The notes below the pieces were generated by a model. The model did no database searches, was not told where the DNA came from, and worked only from the letters and a program-made list of their open reading frames with translations. A stretch of 17,058 nt of DNA from JBBUAX01 sp964409535 (GTDB lineage: Bacteria > Patescibacteriota > Minisyncoccia > UBA6257 > 2-01-FULL-56-20): the NCBI GenBank assembly GCA_964409535.1, contig CAYPDQ010000017.1:1-17058 (forward strand). Reading direction: 5' to 3'. Position numbers and translations under genes: made by a program. Below are positions 1 to 11,390 of the stretch, in pieces (position 1 is the stretch's first letter; every line of letters begins with the position of its first letter).

Positions 1-202
1 TGCTGTCTCTCGCTTGTTTGAGGAGCTCGGAGGGGTTCAGGGTGAGGATTACGACCACCGCCAAAACAGCCACTATGGCGATGACGATCAGCAGTTCTAT
101 CAAGGTAAATGAAGCGCGAGATGTGGAGAGATTGCTTCGGCCTTCGGCCTCGCAATGACAGGGCGGGCGAGGATGCGACGACCCAGGGTTATGACGCGTC
201 AT
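1..202 (-). CDS. Type IV pilin-like prepilin, N-terminal part (runs off the window)
   Basis: The frame starts at an ATG at 202 and stays open to the window edge. After a ~32-residue leader it reads SFTLIELLIVIAIVAVLAVV, the class III signal typical of type IV pilins and pseudopilins: Phe at +1, Glu at +5, then a ~20-residue hydrophobic helix, followed by LNPSELLKQARDS. Such proteins are inserted in the cytoplasmic membrane, cut by prepilin peptidase and assembled into pili or pseudopili used for DNA uptake or adhesion. The residue before the expected cut is Ser, where Gly (or Ala) is usual. The leader is unusually long, and about 11 of its residues (CHCEAEGRSNL) come from a repeat at 128-159. 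The gene lies 13 nt after the parB stop in the same direction, with no clear Shine-Dalgarno site. The C-terminal domain is outside the window, so the pilin class cannot be given. Confidence 0.8.
   Translation of the reverse strand, partial: MTRHNPGSSHPRPPCHCEAEGRSNLSTSRASFTLIELLIVIAIVAVLAVVVILTLNPSELLKQARDS
128..159. repeat. GTCATTGCGA...GCAATCTC palindromic repeat, single copy in the pilin leader
   Basis: On the minus strand the stretch begins GTCATTGCGAGG and ends GCAATCTC, around a small self-complementary core (GGCCGAAGGCC). The same end sequences bound the 90-bp element inside parB. Here it is read in the frame that gives CHCEAEGRSNL, without a stop. Confidence 0.75.
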
Positions 203-215
203 AATTGCATTTTGT

Positions 216-1217
216 TCACTCCTCTCCGGTTGCGAGGCGGTCAACGATATTCTTTAACTCCTCTTCGGAGTAGAAGCTGATGGTAATGCGGCCGCTCTCG
301 CCGTGGCGGCGGATCTCAACCGGCGCGCCGAGCTCGCTGCTCAATTTTTCCTGGAGCATCTTCAATTCCGGCGGCAGGGCGGTTTCTCCTTCCACGCGCG
401 GGGCGGGCTTAACGGAACGCACCCGGCTCTTGAGCTCCCTTGTGGTCAAGTGCCGTTCCATAAGATCGCGGAAAAGCTTTTCCTGGAGCGCGGGCTCGGC
501 AATGGTGAGAAGCAGGCGGCCGTGGCTTTCGGTGATCCGGTTTTTCTCCAACGCTTCCCGGATGTAGGGCGGCAAATCTAGTAGGCGCATGGTGTTCGCG
601 ACCGCCTCCCGGCTTTTGCCCAAGCGTGCGGCTATCTCCCTTTGGGTCATACGGAATTCATCCTGCAGGCGTGCGAAAGCGCGGGCAACTTCAACCGGGT
701 TCAGATTCTCGCGCTGGAGGTTTTCTATTATCGCCATCTCCAGGCGCTCCCGCCCGGCCTCCACCTTGCGGATGATGGCCGGAATGAGTTCCATCCCGAG
801 CATCTTTGCGGCAAGGAGGCGCCGCTCGCCGGAGATGAGCTCGTATTCCACCTCCGTCCCGCTCGGAACTTCCCGCTCGATCTTCCGGACAACTATCGGT
901 TGGAGGAGGCCGAATTCCCGGATGGAAACCGCGAGTTCCCGGATACCTTCCTCCGGAAACTCCCGCCGCGGCTGGTCCGGGTTGGGTTTTATCTTTTCCA
1001 CCTCAATGTGGAAAATCGCCTCCGGCATCTGCCGTCTTGACTGGGAGTCAGGTTTGTCATTGCGAGCCACGACATCCTGTCGGGGCGCGGCAACCTCTCC
1101 GGGAGATTGCTGCCCGCCACGGCTTTGCCTCGCGGTCGCAATGACGGGGTCTTCGCCTTGTTTCGGAATCAGGGATTCCAGTCCCCTGCCCAAGCTGGAA
1201 TTGTCGTTTTCCGCCAT
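216..1217 (-). CDS. parB: Chromosome-partitioning protein ParB (CTPase/DNA clamp)
   Basis: This 333-residue ParB binds parS sites and, through CTP-dependent clamping, spreads on nearby DNA. ParA moves the resulting complex to segregate the chromosome. Visible parts are: an N-terminal LGRGLESLIP motif (residues 9-18) of the type that contacts ParA; the ParB/Srx nucleotide domain with GLLQPIVVR (103-111) and the Arg patch GERR (130-133); ENLQRENLNP (165-174); a helix-turn-helix MTQREIAARLGKSREAV (190-206); and a C-terminal dimerisation region ending at residue 333. The ATG at 1217 is preceded by GGAG at 5-nt spacing inside the end of parA, one base after the parA TAA, so the pair is almost certainly translated together. 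Residues 25-54 are entirely encoded by a 90-bp palindromic repeat placed in the linker between the ParA-contact motif and the nucleotide domain. That stretch is unlike normal ParB linkers. Confidence 0.96.
   Translation of the reverse strand: MAENDNSSLGRGLESLIPKQGEDPVIATARQSRGGQQSPGEVAAPRQDVVARNDKPDSQSRRQMPEAIFHIEVEKIKPNPDQPRREFPEEGIRELAVSIREFGLLQPIVVRKIEREVPSGTEVEYELISGERRLLAAKMLGMELIPAIIRKVEAGRERLEMAIIENLQRENLNPVEVARAFARLQDEFRMTQREIAARLGKSREAVANTMRLLDLPPYIREALEKNRITESHGRLLLTIAEPALQEKLFRDLMERHLTTRELKSRVRSVKPAPRVEGETALPPELKMLQEKLSSELGAPVEIRRHGESGRITISFYSEEELKNIVDRLATGEE
1056..1145. repeat. 90-bp palindromic element inserted in frame in parB
   Basis: The ends are perfect inverted repeats, GTCATTGCGA (1056-1065) and TCGCAATGAC (1136-1145). 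Inside, GGCAACCTCTCC and GGAGATTGCTGCC face each other, so the whole looks like two inverted copies of the unit seen at 128-159. The length is exactly 30 codons and maps to ParB residues 25-54, beginning VIATARQSRGG and ending VVARND, with no stop codon. Confidence 0.85.
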
Positions 1218-1218
1218 G

Positions 1219-2043
1219 TTACTCCAAATCCAGATTGAAATTGGCGAAATCCTTGGGATGCGTCGCGTCCTTCATTTTCTCCGCTTCCTGTCTCAAAATC
1301 TCCTCTGTGAGGCGGCGGTAGGCGGCGGCGCCCACGGAATCCGGCCGGTGCAAGACCACCGGCTTTGCGAAACTCGGCGCTTCCGCAAGAGACACGCTCC
1401 GGGGAATTTCCGTGTCAAAAACCTTGTGCGGGAAATTCTTGCGCAGGTCCTCCACCACCTCCCGGCTCAAGCGTTCCCGGGAGTCGGTCATAGTGAGAAG
1501 CGCCCCGGACACTTTGAGGTCGTGGCCGAGGTTCTGCCGGATGAGATCCACCGTCTCCAAAAGCTGACCGATGCCTTCCAAGCTGTAGTATTCCGCTTGC
1601 ACCGGAATGAGCACTTCGTCCGAGGCGACGAGACCATTTACCGTTAGCAAGCTCAAGCTCGGCGGCAGGTCTATGAAAACGTAGTCGTACTTGTGCCGGA
1701 AGTGGTGCAGGAATCGCCGCAGGAATCCCTCCCGCTCCGGCTGGTCCACGAGTTCTATTAGCGCGCCGGCCAGGTGCGGCGCGGCGGGAATGAAGTGGAA
1801 ATTGAAAAGCGGCGACGGCCGCACCAGTTCCCAGGGCTCGGCGTGGCCCAGGATGCCGTGGTAGATGCTCTGGCCGGTTTTCAGAGGACTCACGCCCAAG
1901 GCGGAACTCGCGTTCGCCTGCGGATCAAAGTCCACGAGAAGCACGCGCTTTCCGGCCAAAGCGAGATAGGCCGAGAGATTCACCGCGGTCGTGGTTTTGC
2001 CGACGCCGCCTTTTTGGTTGCAGATGGCAATGACCCGGGCCAT
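1219..2043 (-). CDS. parA: Chromosome-partitioning ATPase ParA (Soj type)
   Basis: This 274-residue cytoplasmic P-loop ATPase binds DNA as an ATP dimer and is stimulated by ParB to drive chromosome segregation. The deviant Walker A motif KGGVGKTT lies at residues 11-18 with the signature Lys at 11. Walker A' is VDFDPQANAS (37-46), and the Walker B strand YDYVFIDLPP is near residue 120. There is no N-terminal DNA-binding extension, so it is a chromosomal-type (type Ib-like, Soj) ParA rather than a P1-plasmid type. It is the first gene of parA-parB-pilin. The ATG at 2043 lies only 9 nt after a good -10 box, so the mRNA probably has almost no leader; no Shine-Dalgarno sequence is seen. Confidence 0.96.
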   Translation of the reverse strand: MARVIAICNQKGGVGKTTTAVNLSAYLALAGKRVLLVDFDPQANASSALGVSPLKTGQSIYHGILGHAEPWELVRPSPLFNFHFIPAAPHLAGALIELVDQPEREGFLRRFLHHFRHKYDYVFIDLPPSLSLLTVNGLVASDEVLIPVQAEYYSLEGIGQLLETVDLIRQNLGHDLKVSGALLTMTDSRERLSREVVEDLRKNFPHKVFDTEIPRSVSLAEAPSFAKPVVLHRPDSVGAAAYRRLTEEILRQEAEKMKDATHPKDFANFNLDLE

Positions 2044-2052
2044 TTACGATTG

Positions 2053-2081
2053 ATTTTAGGCCAAATCCGGCGTATTATCAA
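2053..2081 (-). promoter_or_regulatory. Sigma70-type promoter of parAB, probably leaderless
   Basis: On the minus strand TTGATA (2076-2081) and TAAAAT (2053-2058) are separated by exactly 17 nt. The expected start of transcription is about 2045-2047, and the parA ATG is at 2043, leaving a 5' leader of only a few nucleotides. Confidence 0.65.
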
Positions 2082-2099
2082 ACAAAAGCCGAGGTGGCG

Positions 2100-2119
2100 C
2101 CTGCCTGCCGGCAGGCAGG
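2100..2119. repeat. 20-bp perfect palindrome CCTGCCTGCCGGCAGGCAGG
   Basis: The 20 bases are identical on both strands and can form a 10-bp GC-rich stem. The palindrome lies between the divergently read parA and tRNA-Leu. From general knowledge, CCTGCC/GGCAGG palindromes of this kind are frequent in Parcubacteria. A shorter relative occurs in ssb at 3591-3606. Confidence 0.8.
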
Positions 2120-2133
2120 GAACGGTAGATTTA

Positions 2134-2260
2134 CCCCGCACCAAATTTGCCGCCGTGGTGGAATGGCAGACACGCAACACTCAAAATGTTGTGGGGGCAA
2201 CCCCGTGTCGGTTCGACTCCGACCGGCGGCACAAGGATAACGGCAAATTTTGGTGCGGGG
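2134..2260 (+). promoter_or_regulatory. Inverted repeat bracketing tRNA-Leu (likely processing stem)
   Basis: CCCCGCACCAAATTT (2134-2148) abuts the first base of the tRNA, and AAATTTTGGTGCGGGG (2245-2260) follows 13 nt after its end. They pair over 15 bp with one bulged T, which would close a stem around the tRNA precursor. The sequence is closely related to the inverted repeat around 5S rRNA at 14245-14400, in the same sense relative to each transcript. Confidence 0.65.
2149..2231 (+). tRNA. tRNA-Leu (anticodon CAA)
   Basis: The acceptor stem is GCCGCCG (2149-2155) paired with CGGCGGC (2224-2230). The anticodon stem is CAACA/TGTTG, with loop CTCAAAA placing CAA at 2182-2184, which reads UUG. 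The long variable arm has a GGGG/CCCC stem as expected of class II tRNAs. The T arm is GTCGG-TTCGACT-CCGAC. The discriminator base is A2231, and the next bases are CAA, so the 3' CCA is not encoded and must be added. No intron is present. It is read opposite to parA and toward the PAP2 gene. Confidence 0.96.
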
Positions 2261-2284
2261 CGCGAACGACTCCCCGCACCAAAA
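2248..2284. terminator. Strong 13-bp hairpin just after tRNA-Leu
   Basis: TTTTGGTGCGGGG (2248-2260) pairs perfectly with CCCCGCACCAAAA (2272-2284) around an 11-nt loop. It lacks a clear U tract on either side, so a terminator role is only likely. Its left arm is the same sequence that closes the tRNA processing stem, so the two structures exclude each other. Confidence 0.5.
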
Positions 2285-2335
2285 CGAGCATTGCCTGTTA
2301 CGGCTCGCCGCCGACAGGAAAACTAATGCTCGTTT
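2282..2335. repeat. Second inverted repeat after tRNA-Leu
   Basis: AAACGAGCATT (2282-2292) is the exact reverse complement of AATGCTCGTTT (2325-2335). An inner CCTGT/ACAGG pair (2294-2298, 2314-2318) extends it. No coding role is seen. Confidence 0.6.
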
Positions 2336-2380
2336 GGTGACGGGGCAGGCAAAATCGTGCGAAACGGCGAATACGGGCAA

Positions 2381-2652
2381 GGCCCTACCTCCAAGCTATC
2401 TGCGCGACCGCGTTCCTGCGAGTTTGGCCGGAGCGCAAGGCGCGCCGAGGAGGCAATATGCTTAAGCATAGACGACGAGATGCAACGCGGCGATTCCGGC
2501 CAAACTCGCGGAACCCGGAGGGATACGGCTAAATTCCGCAGGATACGGCGTCGCTCCTCCTTGGAGTACCCGGGAGTACATCTGCGTCGTCGCTCCTTGT
2601 CCCTGCGGAATTTAGCCAGTATCGCGGCCGGAGATAGCTTGGAGGTAGGGCC
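2381..2652. repeat. Three-armed (cloverleaf-like) palindromic element, ~272 bp
   Basis: The outer arms are a perfect 21-bp inverted repeat (2381-2401 with 2632-2652, starting GGCCCTACCTCC). Nested inside are two more hairpins. In the first, GTTCC then GCGAGTTTGGCCGGA (2412-2432, one bulge) pairs with 2495-2514. In the second, GGCTAAATTCCGCAGG (2527-2542) pairs perfectly with 2602-2617, extended by ATAC/GTAT. The first inner loop contains the palindrome TATGCTTAAGCATA (2457-2470); the second contains GTACCCGGGAGTAC. The inner arms resemble each other in inverted order (CCTGCG-AGTTTGGCC against CCTGCGGAATTTAGCC), as do the loops (GACGACG, AGATG), so the element may be an inverted duplication of a ~100-nt unit. 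No transposase is present. It lies between converging tRNA-Leu and PAP2 and supplies the last 13 codons and stop of PAP2. Confidence 0.8.
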
Positions 2653-3157
2653 TAAGCAAGGCGTAAACCAAAAACGCAGAAACGATGCCGACCGCCGCCC
2701 CGCCTAAGATATCCACCGGCCAGTGGACGCCGGCGAAGACGCGCGCAACGCCGACCAAAAGCGCAAGGACGAGATACCAAATCCCCCAGCGGCGGTTCAC
2801 AAACCAGAGGGCCGCCCCCAGGGCAAAAAGGAAAGAAGCGTGGCCGGATGGGAAAGAGTTCGCAGTGTCTTCCGGAAAGAGCGGCGTTATGCCCAGAACC
2901 TCAAACGGCCGGGGCTGGGGATAGAAGAAGCGGATAACCTCGGTCAAAATCCCGCGGGAGAGAATAACGGAAAGCGCGAGGGCGGCGAAAACAAACCAGC
3001 GTTTGCGCCGGTCGCGCTCCAAGAATATGTAAACGAATGCACCGACGACCAAGAGGTAAACGAGATAGCGGGCGAAAAAAGCATCCAAACTGTCCAGGAA
3101 AAAACTCCGGTTCGCCAAGCCGAAGAGCCACTCAAAGACCGTTTGATTCCAGGACAT
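2612..3157 (-). CDS. PAP2-family membrane phosphatase (undecaprenyl-pyrophosphate phosphatase-like)
   Basis: The 181-residue protein has about five hydrophobic segments and the three PAP2 signatures in order: RFFYPQPRP (motif 1), SFPSGHASF (motif 2, catalytic His) and VARVFAGVHWPVD (motif 3, nucleophile His and Asp). Members remove phosphate from lipid pyrophosphates at the outer face of the membrane. In this setting, recycling of undecaprenyl pyrophosphate for cell-wall synthesis is the likely job, but phosphatidate or phosphatidylglycerophosphate cannot be excluded. The ATG at 3157 follows the rpsR stop by 6 nt, so it is the last gene of rpsF-ssb-rpsR-PAP2. The C-terminus RPYLQAISGRDTG and the TAA are read from the arm of the palindromic element at 2381-2652. 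Confidence 0.9.
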   Translation of the reverse strand: MSWNQTVFEWLFGLANRSFFLDSLDAFFARYLVYLLVVGAFVYIFLERDRRKRWFVFAALALSVILSRGILTEVIRFFYPQPRPFEVLGITPLFPEDTANSFPSGHASFLFALGAALWFVNRRWGIWYLVLALLVGVARVFAGVHWPVDILGGAAVGIVSAFLVYALLRPYLQAISGRDTG

Positions 3158-3163
3158 TGGGAT

Positions 3164-3364
3164 TTAGCGGCGGACGTACGGCAAAAGACCCAAGAATCTC
3201 GCGCGCTTTATCGCCTGGGCAAGCTTGCGCTGATGCGCGGCGCATATCCCGGTGTGCTTGGGGTCAATGATCTTCGCCTGCCCGGAGACGAAACGCTTGA
3301 TGAGCGAGACCTCCTTGTAGTCAACATCTTTCAGGTTTTGAGAACAAAAAAAGCACTGTTGCAT
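3164..3364 (-). CDS. rpsR: Small-subunit ribosomal protein bS18
   Basis: The 66-residue protein carries the S18 core: DYKEVSLIKRFVSGQAKI, TGICAAHQRKLAQAIKRAR and LGLLPYVR. S18 sits on the 30S platform paired with S6. Cys4, Cys7, Cys41 and His44 form the CxxC...CxxH pattern of zinc-binding (C+) S18 proteins. The basic N-terminal tail of E. coli S18 is shortened. The gene follows ssb in the classical rpsF-ssb-rpsR order, but with an AT-rich gap of 112 nt. The ATG at 3364 has no Shine-Dalgarno sequence. Confidence 0.95.
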   Translation of the reverse strand: MQQCFFCSQNLKDVDYKEVSLIKRFVSGQAKIIDPKHTGICAAHQRKLAQAIKRARFLGLLPYVRR

Positions 3365-3476
3365 AGTAAATTTAAAATTTAAATATCAAAGTTAAGGTGT
3401 CCTGCGGACAGATTTTTAATTCGCCAAATCTCAACTTTAAACTGTCATTTTTCATTTTGATTTTTCAATTTTTAAC
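3365..3476 (-). other. AT-rich ssb-rpsR spacer with small hairpin
   Basis: This 112-nt spacer is far more AT-rich than its surroundings. On the minus strand it contains near-repeated words (AAAATTGAAAAATCAAAATG, GAAAAATGACA). A 5-bp hairpin TGTCC-TGC-GGACA lies at 3398-3410. It could be a leader for rpsR or a site of RNA processing; no clear promoter or terminator is seen. Confidence 0.4.
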
Positions 3477-3929
3477 TTAAAATGGTAGATCTTCCGGTTT
3501 AATTTCCTCGCTGTCCAGATCAACTATCGGAATTTCTTCGCCCGCTCCCGCCGTTTTACCCCCCCCCGCAAACGGCGCACCGGCGGGCCCGCCTGCTCCG
3601 GCAGGCCTCGGGCCCAACTGCATCCGGTCGCAGATCACCTCCGTTGTCTTATGGCTCTGGCCCTGCTTGTCCTGCCAGGAACGGGTGCGCAGCCGCCCCT
3701 CAATGAAGACCAAAGCGCCCTTGCGCAGGAATTGGGTAGCGATCTCCGCCTGCCTTCCCCAGACGACCACGTTGTGGAATTCGGTCTCTTCCTGGCGCTT
3801 GCCGTCCTTCCCGGTCCAGACGCGGTTCGTCGCCACGCCGAAAGTGGTGACCGACTGGCCGGAGGGTATTGTCCGGAGCTGGGGATCGGCGGTCACGCGG
3901 CCAAGGATGAAAACCTTATTCAAATTCAT
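3477..3929 (-). CDS. ssb: Single-stranded DNA-binding protein SSB
   Basis: This 150-residue protein has an OB fold over residues ~1-105: MNLNKVFILGRVTADPQLRT, FGVATNR, TEFHNVVVWGRQAE, LRKGALVFIEGRLRTRSW, and VICDRMQLG. A Gly/Ala/Pro-rich flexible linker follows, then an acidic tip ending EDLPF, the conserved partner-binding tail. It coats single-stranded DNA in replication, repair and recombination. It lies 12 nt after rpsF and upstream of rpsR. The linker contains a run of nine G on the coding strand (3559-3567) and a GCCTGCTCCGGCAGGC palindrome (3591-3606) read as part of PAGAGGPAG. Confidence 0.97.
   Translation of the reverse strand: MNLNKVFILGRVTADPQLRTIPSGQSVTTFGVATNRVWTGKDGKRQEETEFHNVVVWGRQAEIATQFLRKGALVFIEGRLRTRSWQDKQGQSHKTTEVICDRMQLGPRPAGAGGPAGAPFAGGGKTAGAGEEIPIVDLDSEEIKPEDLPF
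3591..3606. repeat. CCTGC/GCAGG palindrome inside the ssb linker
   Basis: GCCTGC (3591-3596) and GCAGGC (3601-3606) are inverted around TCCG. The pair is itself flanked by GGGCCC at 3586-3591 and 3610-3615, giving a potential longer hairpin. It resembles the palindrome at 2100-2119 and falls in the disordered linker. Confidence 0.5.
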
Positions 3930-3941
3930 AGGTAAAATATA

Positions 3942-4364
3942 TTATTCCTGTAAAATTTCTTCTATTTTCCTCTCCAAGGCCTCGTTGGACAAGGGCGCCT
4001 GCGGCACCGGACGAGCCGGCGCTGACTCCGTAACCGCTACCGGCCCCTGCTTCGGCTTGGGGGCAAATCTGGGTCTCACTTTCACGAAAGGCGGGGTGAC
4101 GACGAGGAACCGAAGCACTCCGGATTTGGTCTTTAACTCGTGGTCCAAAGCCTTGAGCGCCTCTGGCGCCATGCGGAAATGGAACCAGCCGAAATACGCC
4201 TGGGCCTCTTTGCCTATTTTATAGGCGAGAGCAATGCGCTCCGCTGGAGCCTCCGAGAACACTTCCCCGCCTTCACGCGCGATAGCCGCGCGCACCAAAT
4301 CCGAGCCGCTCTCGTCTTTCGCGAGGTAAGCCAGTTCGTATTCCTTTTTTACGTCTTCCTCCAT
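3942..4364 (-). CDS. rpsF: Small-subunit ribosomal protein bS6
   Basis: The protein is 140 residues long. The S6 fold is seen as YELAYLAK near the start, LAYKIGKEAQAYFGWFHFRM in the middle and a final strand VLRFLVV around residue 88. After residue ~92 comes an extension rich in Pro, Ala and Lys that ends in a predicted helix, NEALERKIEEILQE. S6 binds S18 on the 30S platform, which fits rpsR two genes on. The ATG at 4364 is preceded by a purine-rich AAGGAAGT sequence. Divergence from typical S6 in the first half is considerable, but gene order supports the name. Confidence 0.88.
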   Translation of the reverse strand: MEEDVKKEYELAYLAKDESGSDLVRAAIAREGGEVFSEAPAERIALAYKIGKEAQAYFGWFHFRMAPEALKALDHELKTKSGVLRFLVVTPPFVKVRPRFAPKPKQGPVAVTESAPARPVPQAPLSNEALERKIEEILQE

Positions 4365-4409
4365 ACTTCCTTGTCTCTTGTCTCTTTATTCCCTGTCTCT
4401 TCCTCTACC
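4365..4409 (-). repeat. AGAGACA-word spacer between rpoBC and rpsF
   Basis: On the minus strand the 45-nt spacer repeats AGAGACA three times, with GGAA or AAGG between copies. It has no terminator hairpin, so read-through from rpoBC into rpsF-ssb-rpsR-PAP2 is possible. The last copy provides the purine-rich ribosome-binding region of rpsF. Confidence 0.45.
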
Positions 4410-11204
<6,795 letters not shown>

Positions 11205-11294
11205 TAGTGTTTCCTTTTGATCATTAAAAACAAACAAAAAGGGAGCGCAGAATAAAACACCCTCCAAAGTCAGGCCTTGGCTATTGCTACCGTG
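11205..11294 (-). promoter_or_regulatory. 5' leader of rpoBC with T-rich tract
   Basis: From the predicted start of transcription to the ATG is about 90 nt. The transcript would contain GGAG and CTCC that can form a short stem, directly followed by CTTTTTGTTTGTTTTT. This looks like a weak attenuator or a U-rich standby site; the stem is only 4 bp, so the call is tentative. Confidence 0.35.
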
Positions 11295-11300
11295 ATAGGT

Positions 11301-11330
11301 ATTTAACCCTATTCCGGCTATGCTCGTCAA
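11301..11330 (-). promoter_or_regulatory. Sigma70-type promoter of rpoBC
   Basis: On the minus strand TTGACG (11325-11330) and TTAAAT (11301-11306) are separated by 18 nt. The site lies between the mltG hairpins and the rpoBC start, on the correct strand. Confidence 0.65.
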
Positions 11331-11390
11331 GGGGCTCCGGCCTTCGCCCTCGGAGGCCCGACGCCGATTCCCGAGGGGCGGGCGGCGTCG
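11331..11390 (-). terminator. Two GC-rich hairpins directly after mltG
   Basis: CGACGCCG (11359-11366) pairs with CGGCGTCG (11383-11390), starting at the base after the mltG stop. GGGGCTCCG (11331-11339) pairs with CGGAGGCCC (11351-11359) with one mismatch. There is no U tract, so they may end or stabilise the mltG transcript rather than act as a classical terminator. They touch the -35 box of rpoBC. Confidence 0.45.

Noticed and set aside
2250..2707. Small plus-strand frames over the palindromic element
   Set aside because: They are composed of the inverted repeats, have no family resemblance and overlap the PAP2 end.
11205..11330. A 42-residue longer N-terminus for rpoBC
   Set aside because: The extension would start at a TTG that is the -35 box of the promoter and does not resemble beta subunits; the ATG at 11204 has a proper ribosome site.
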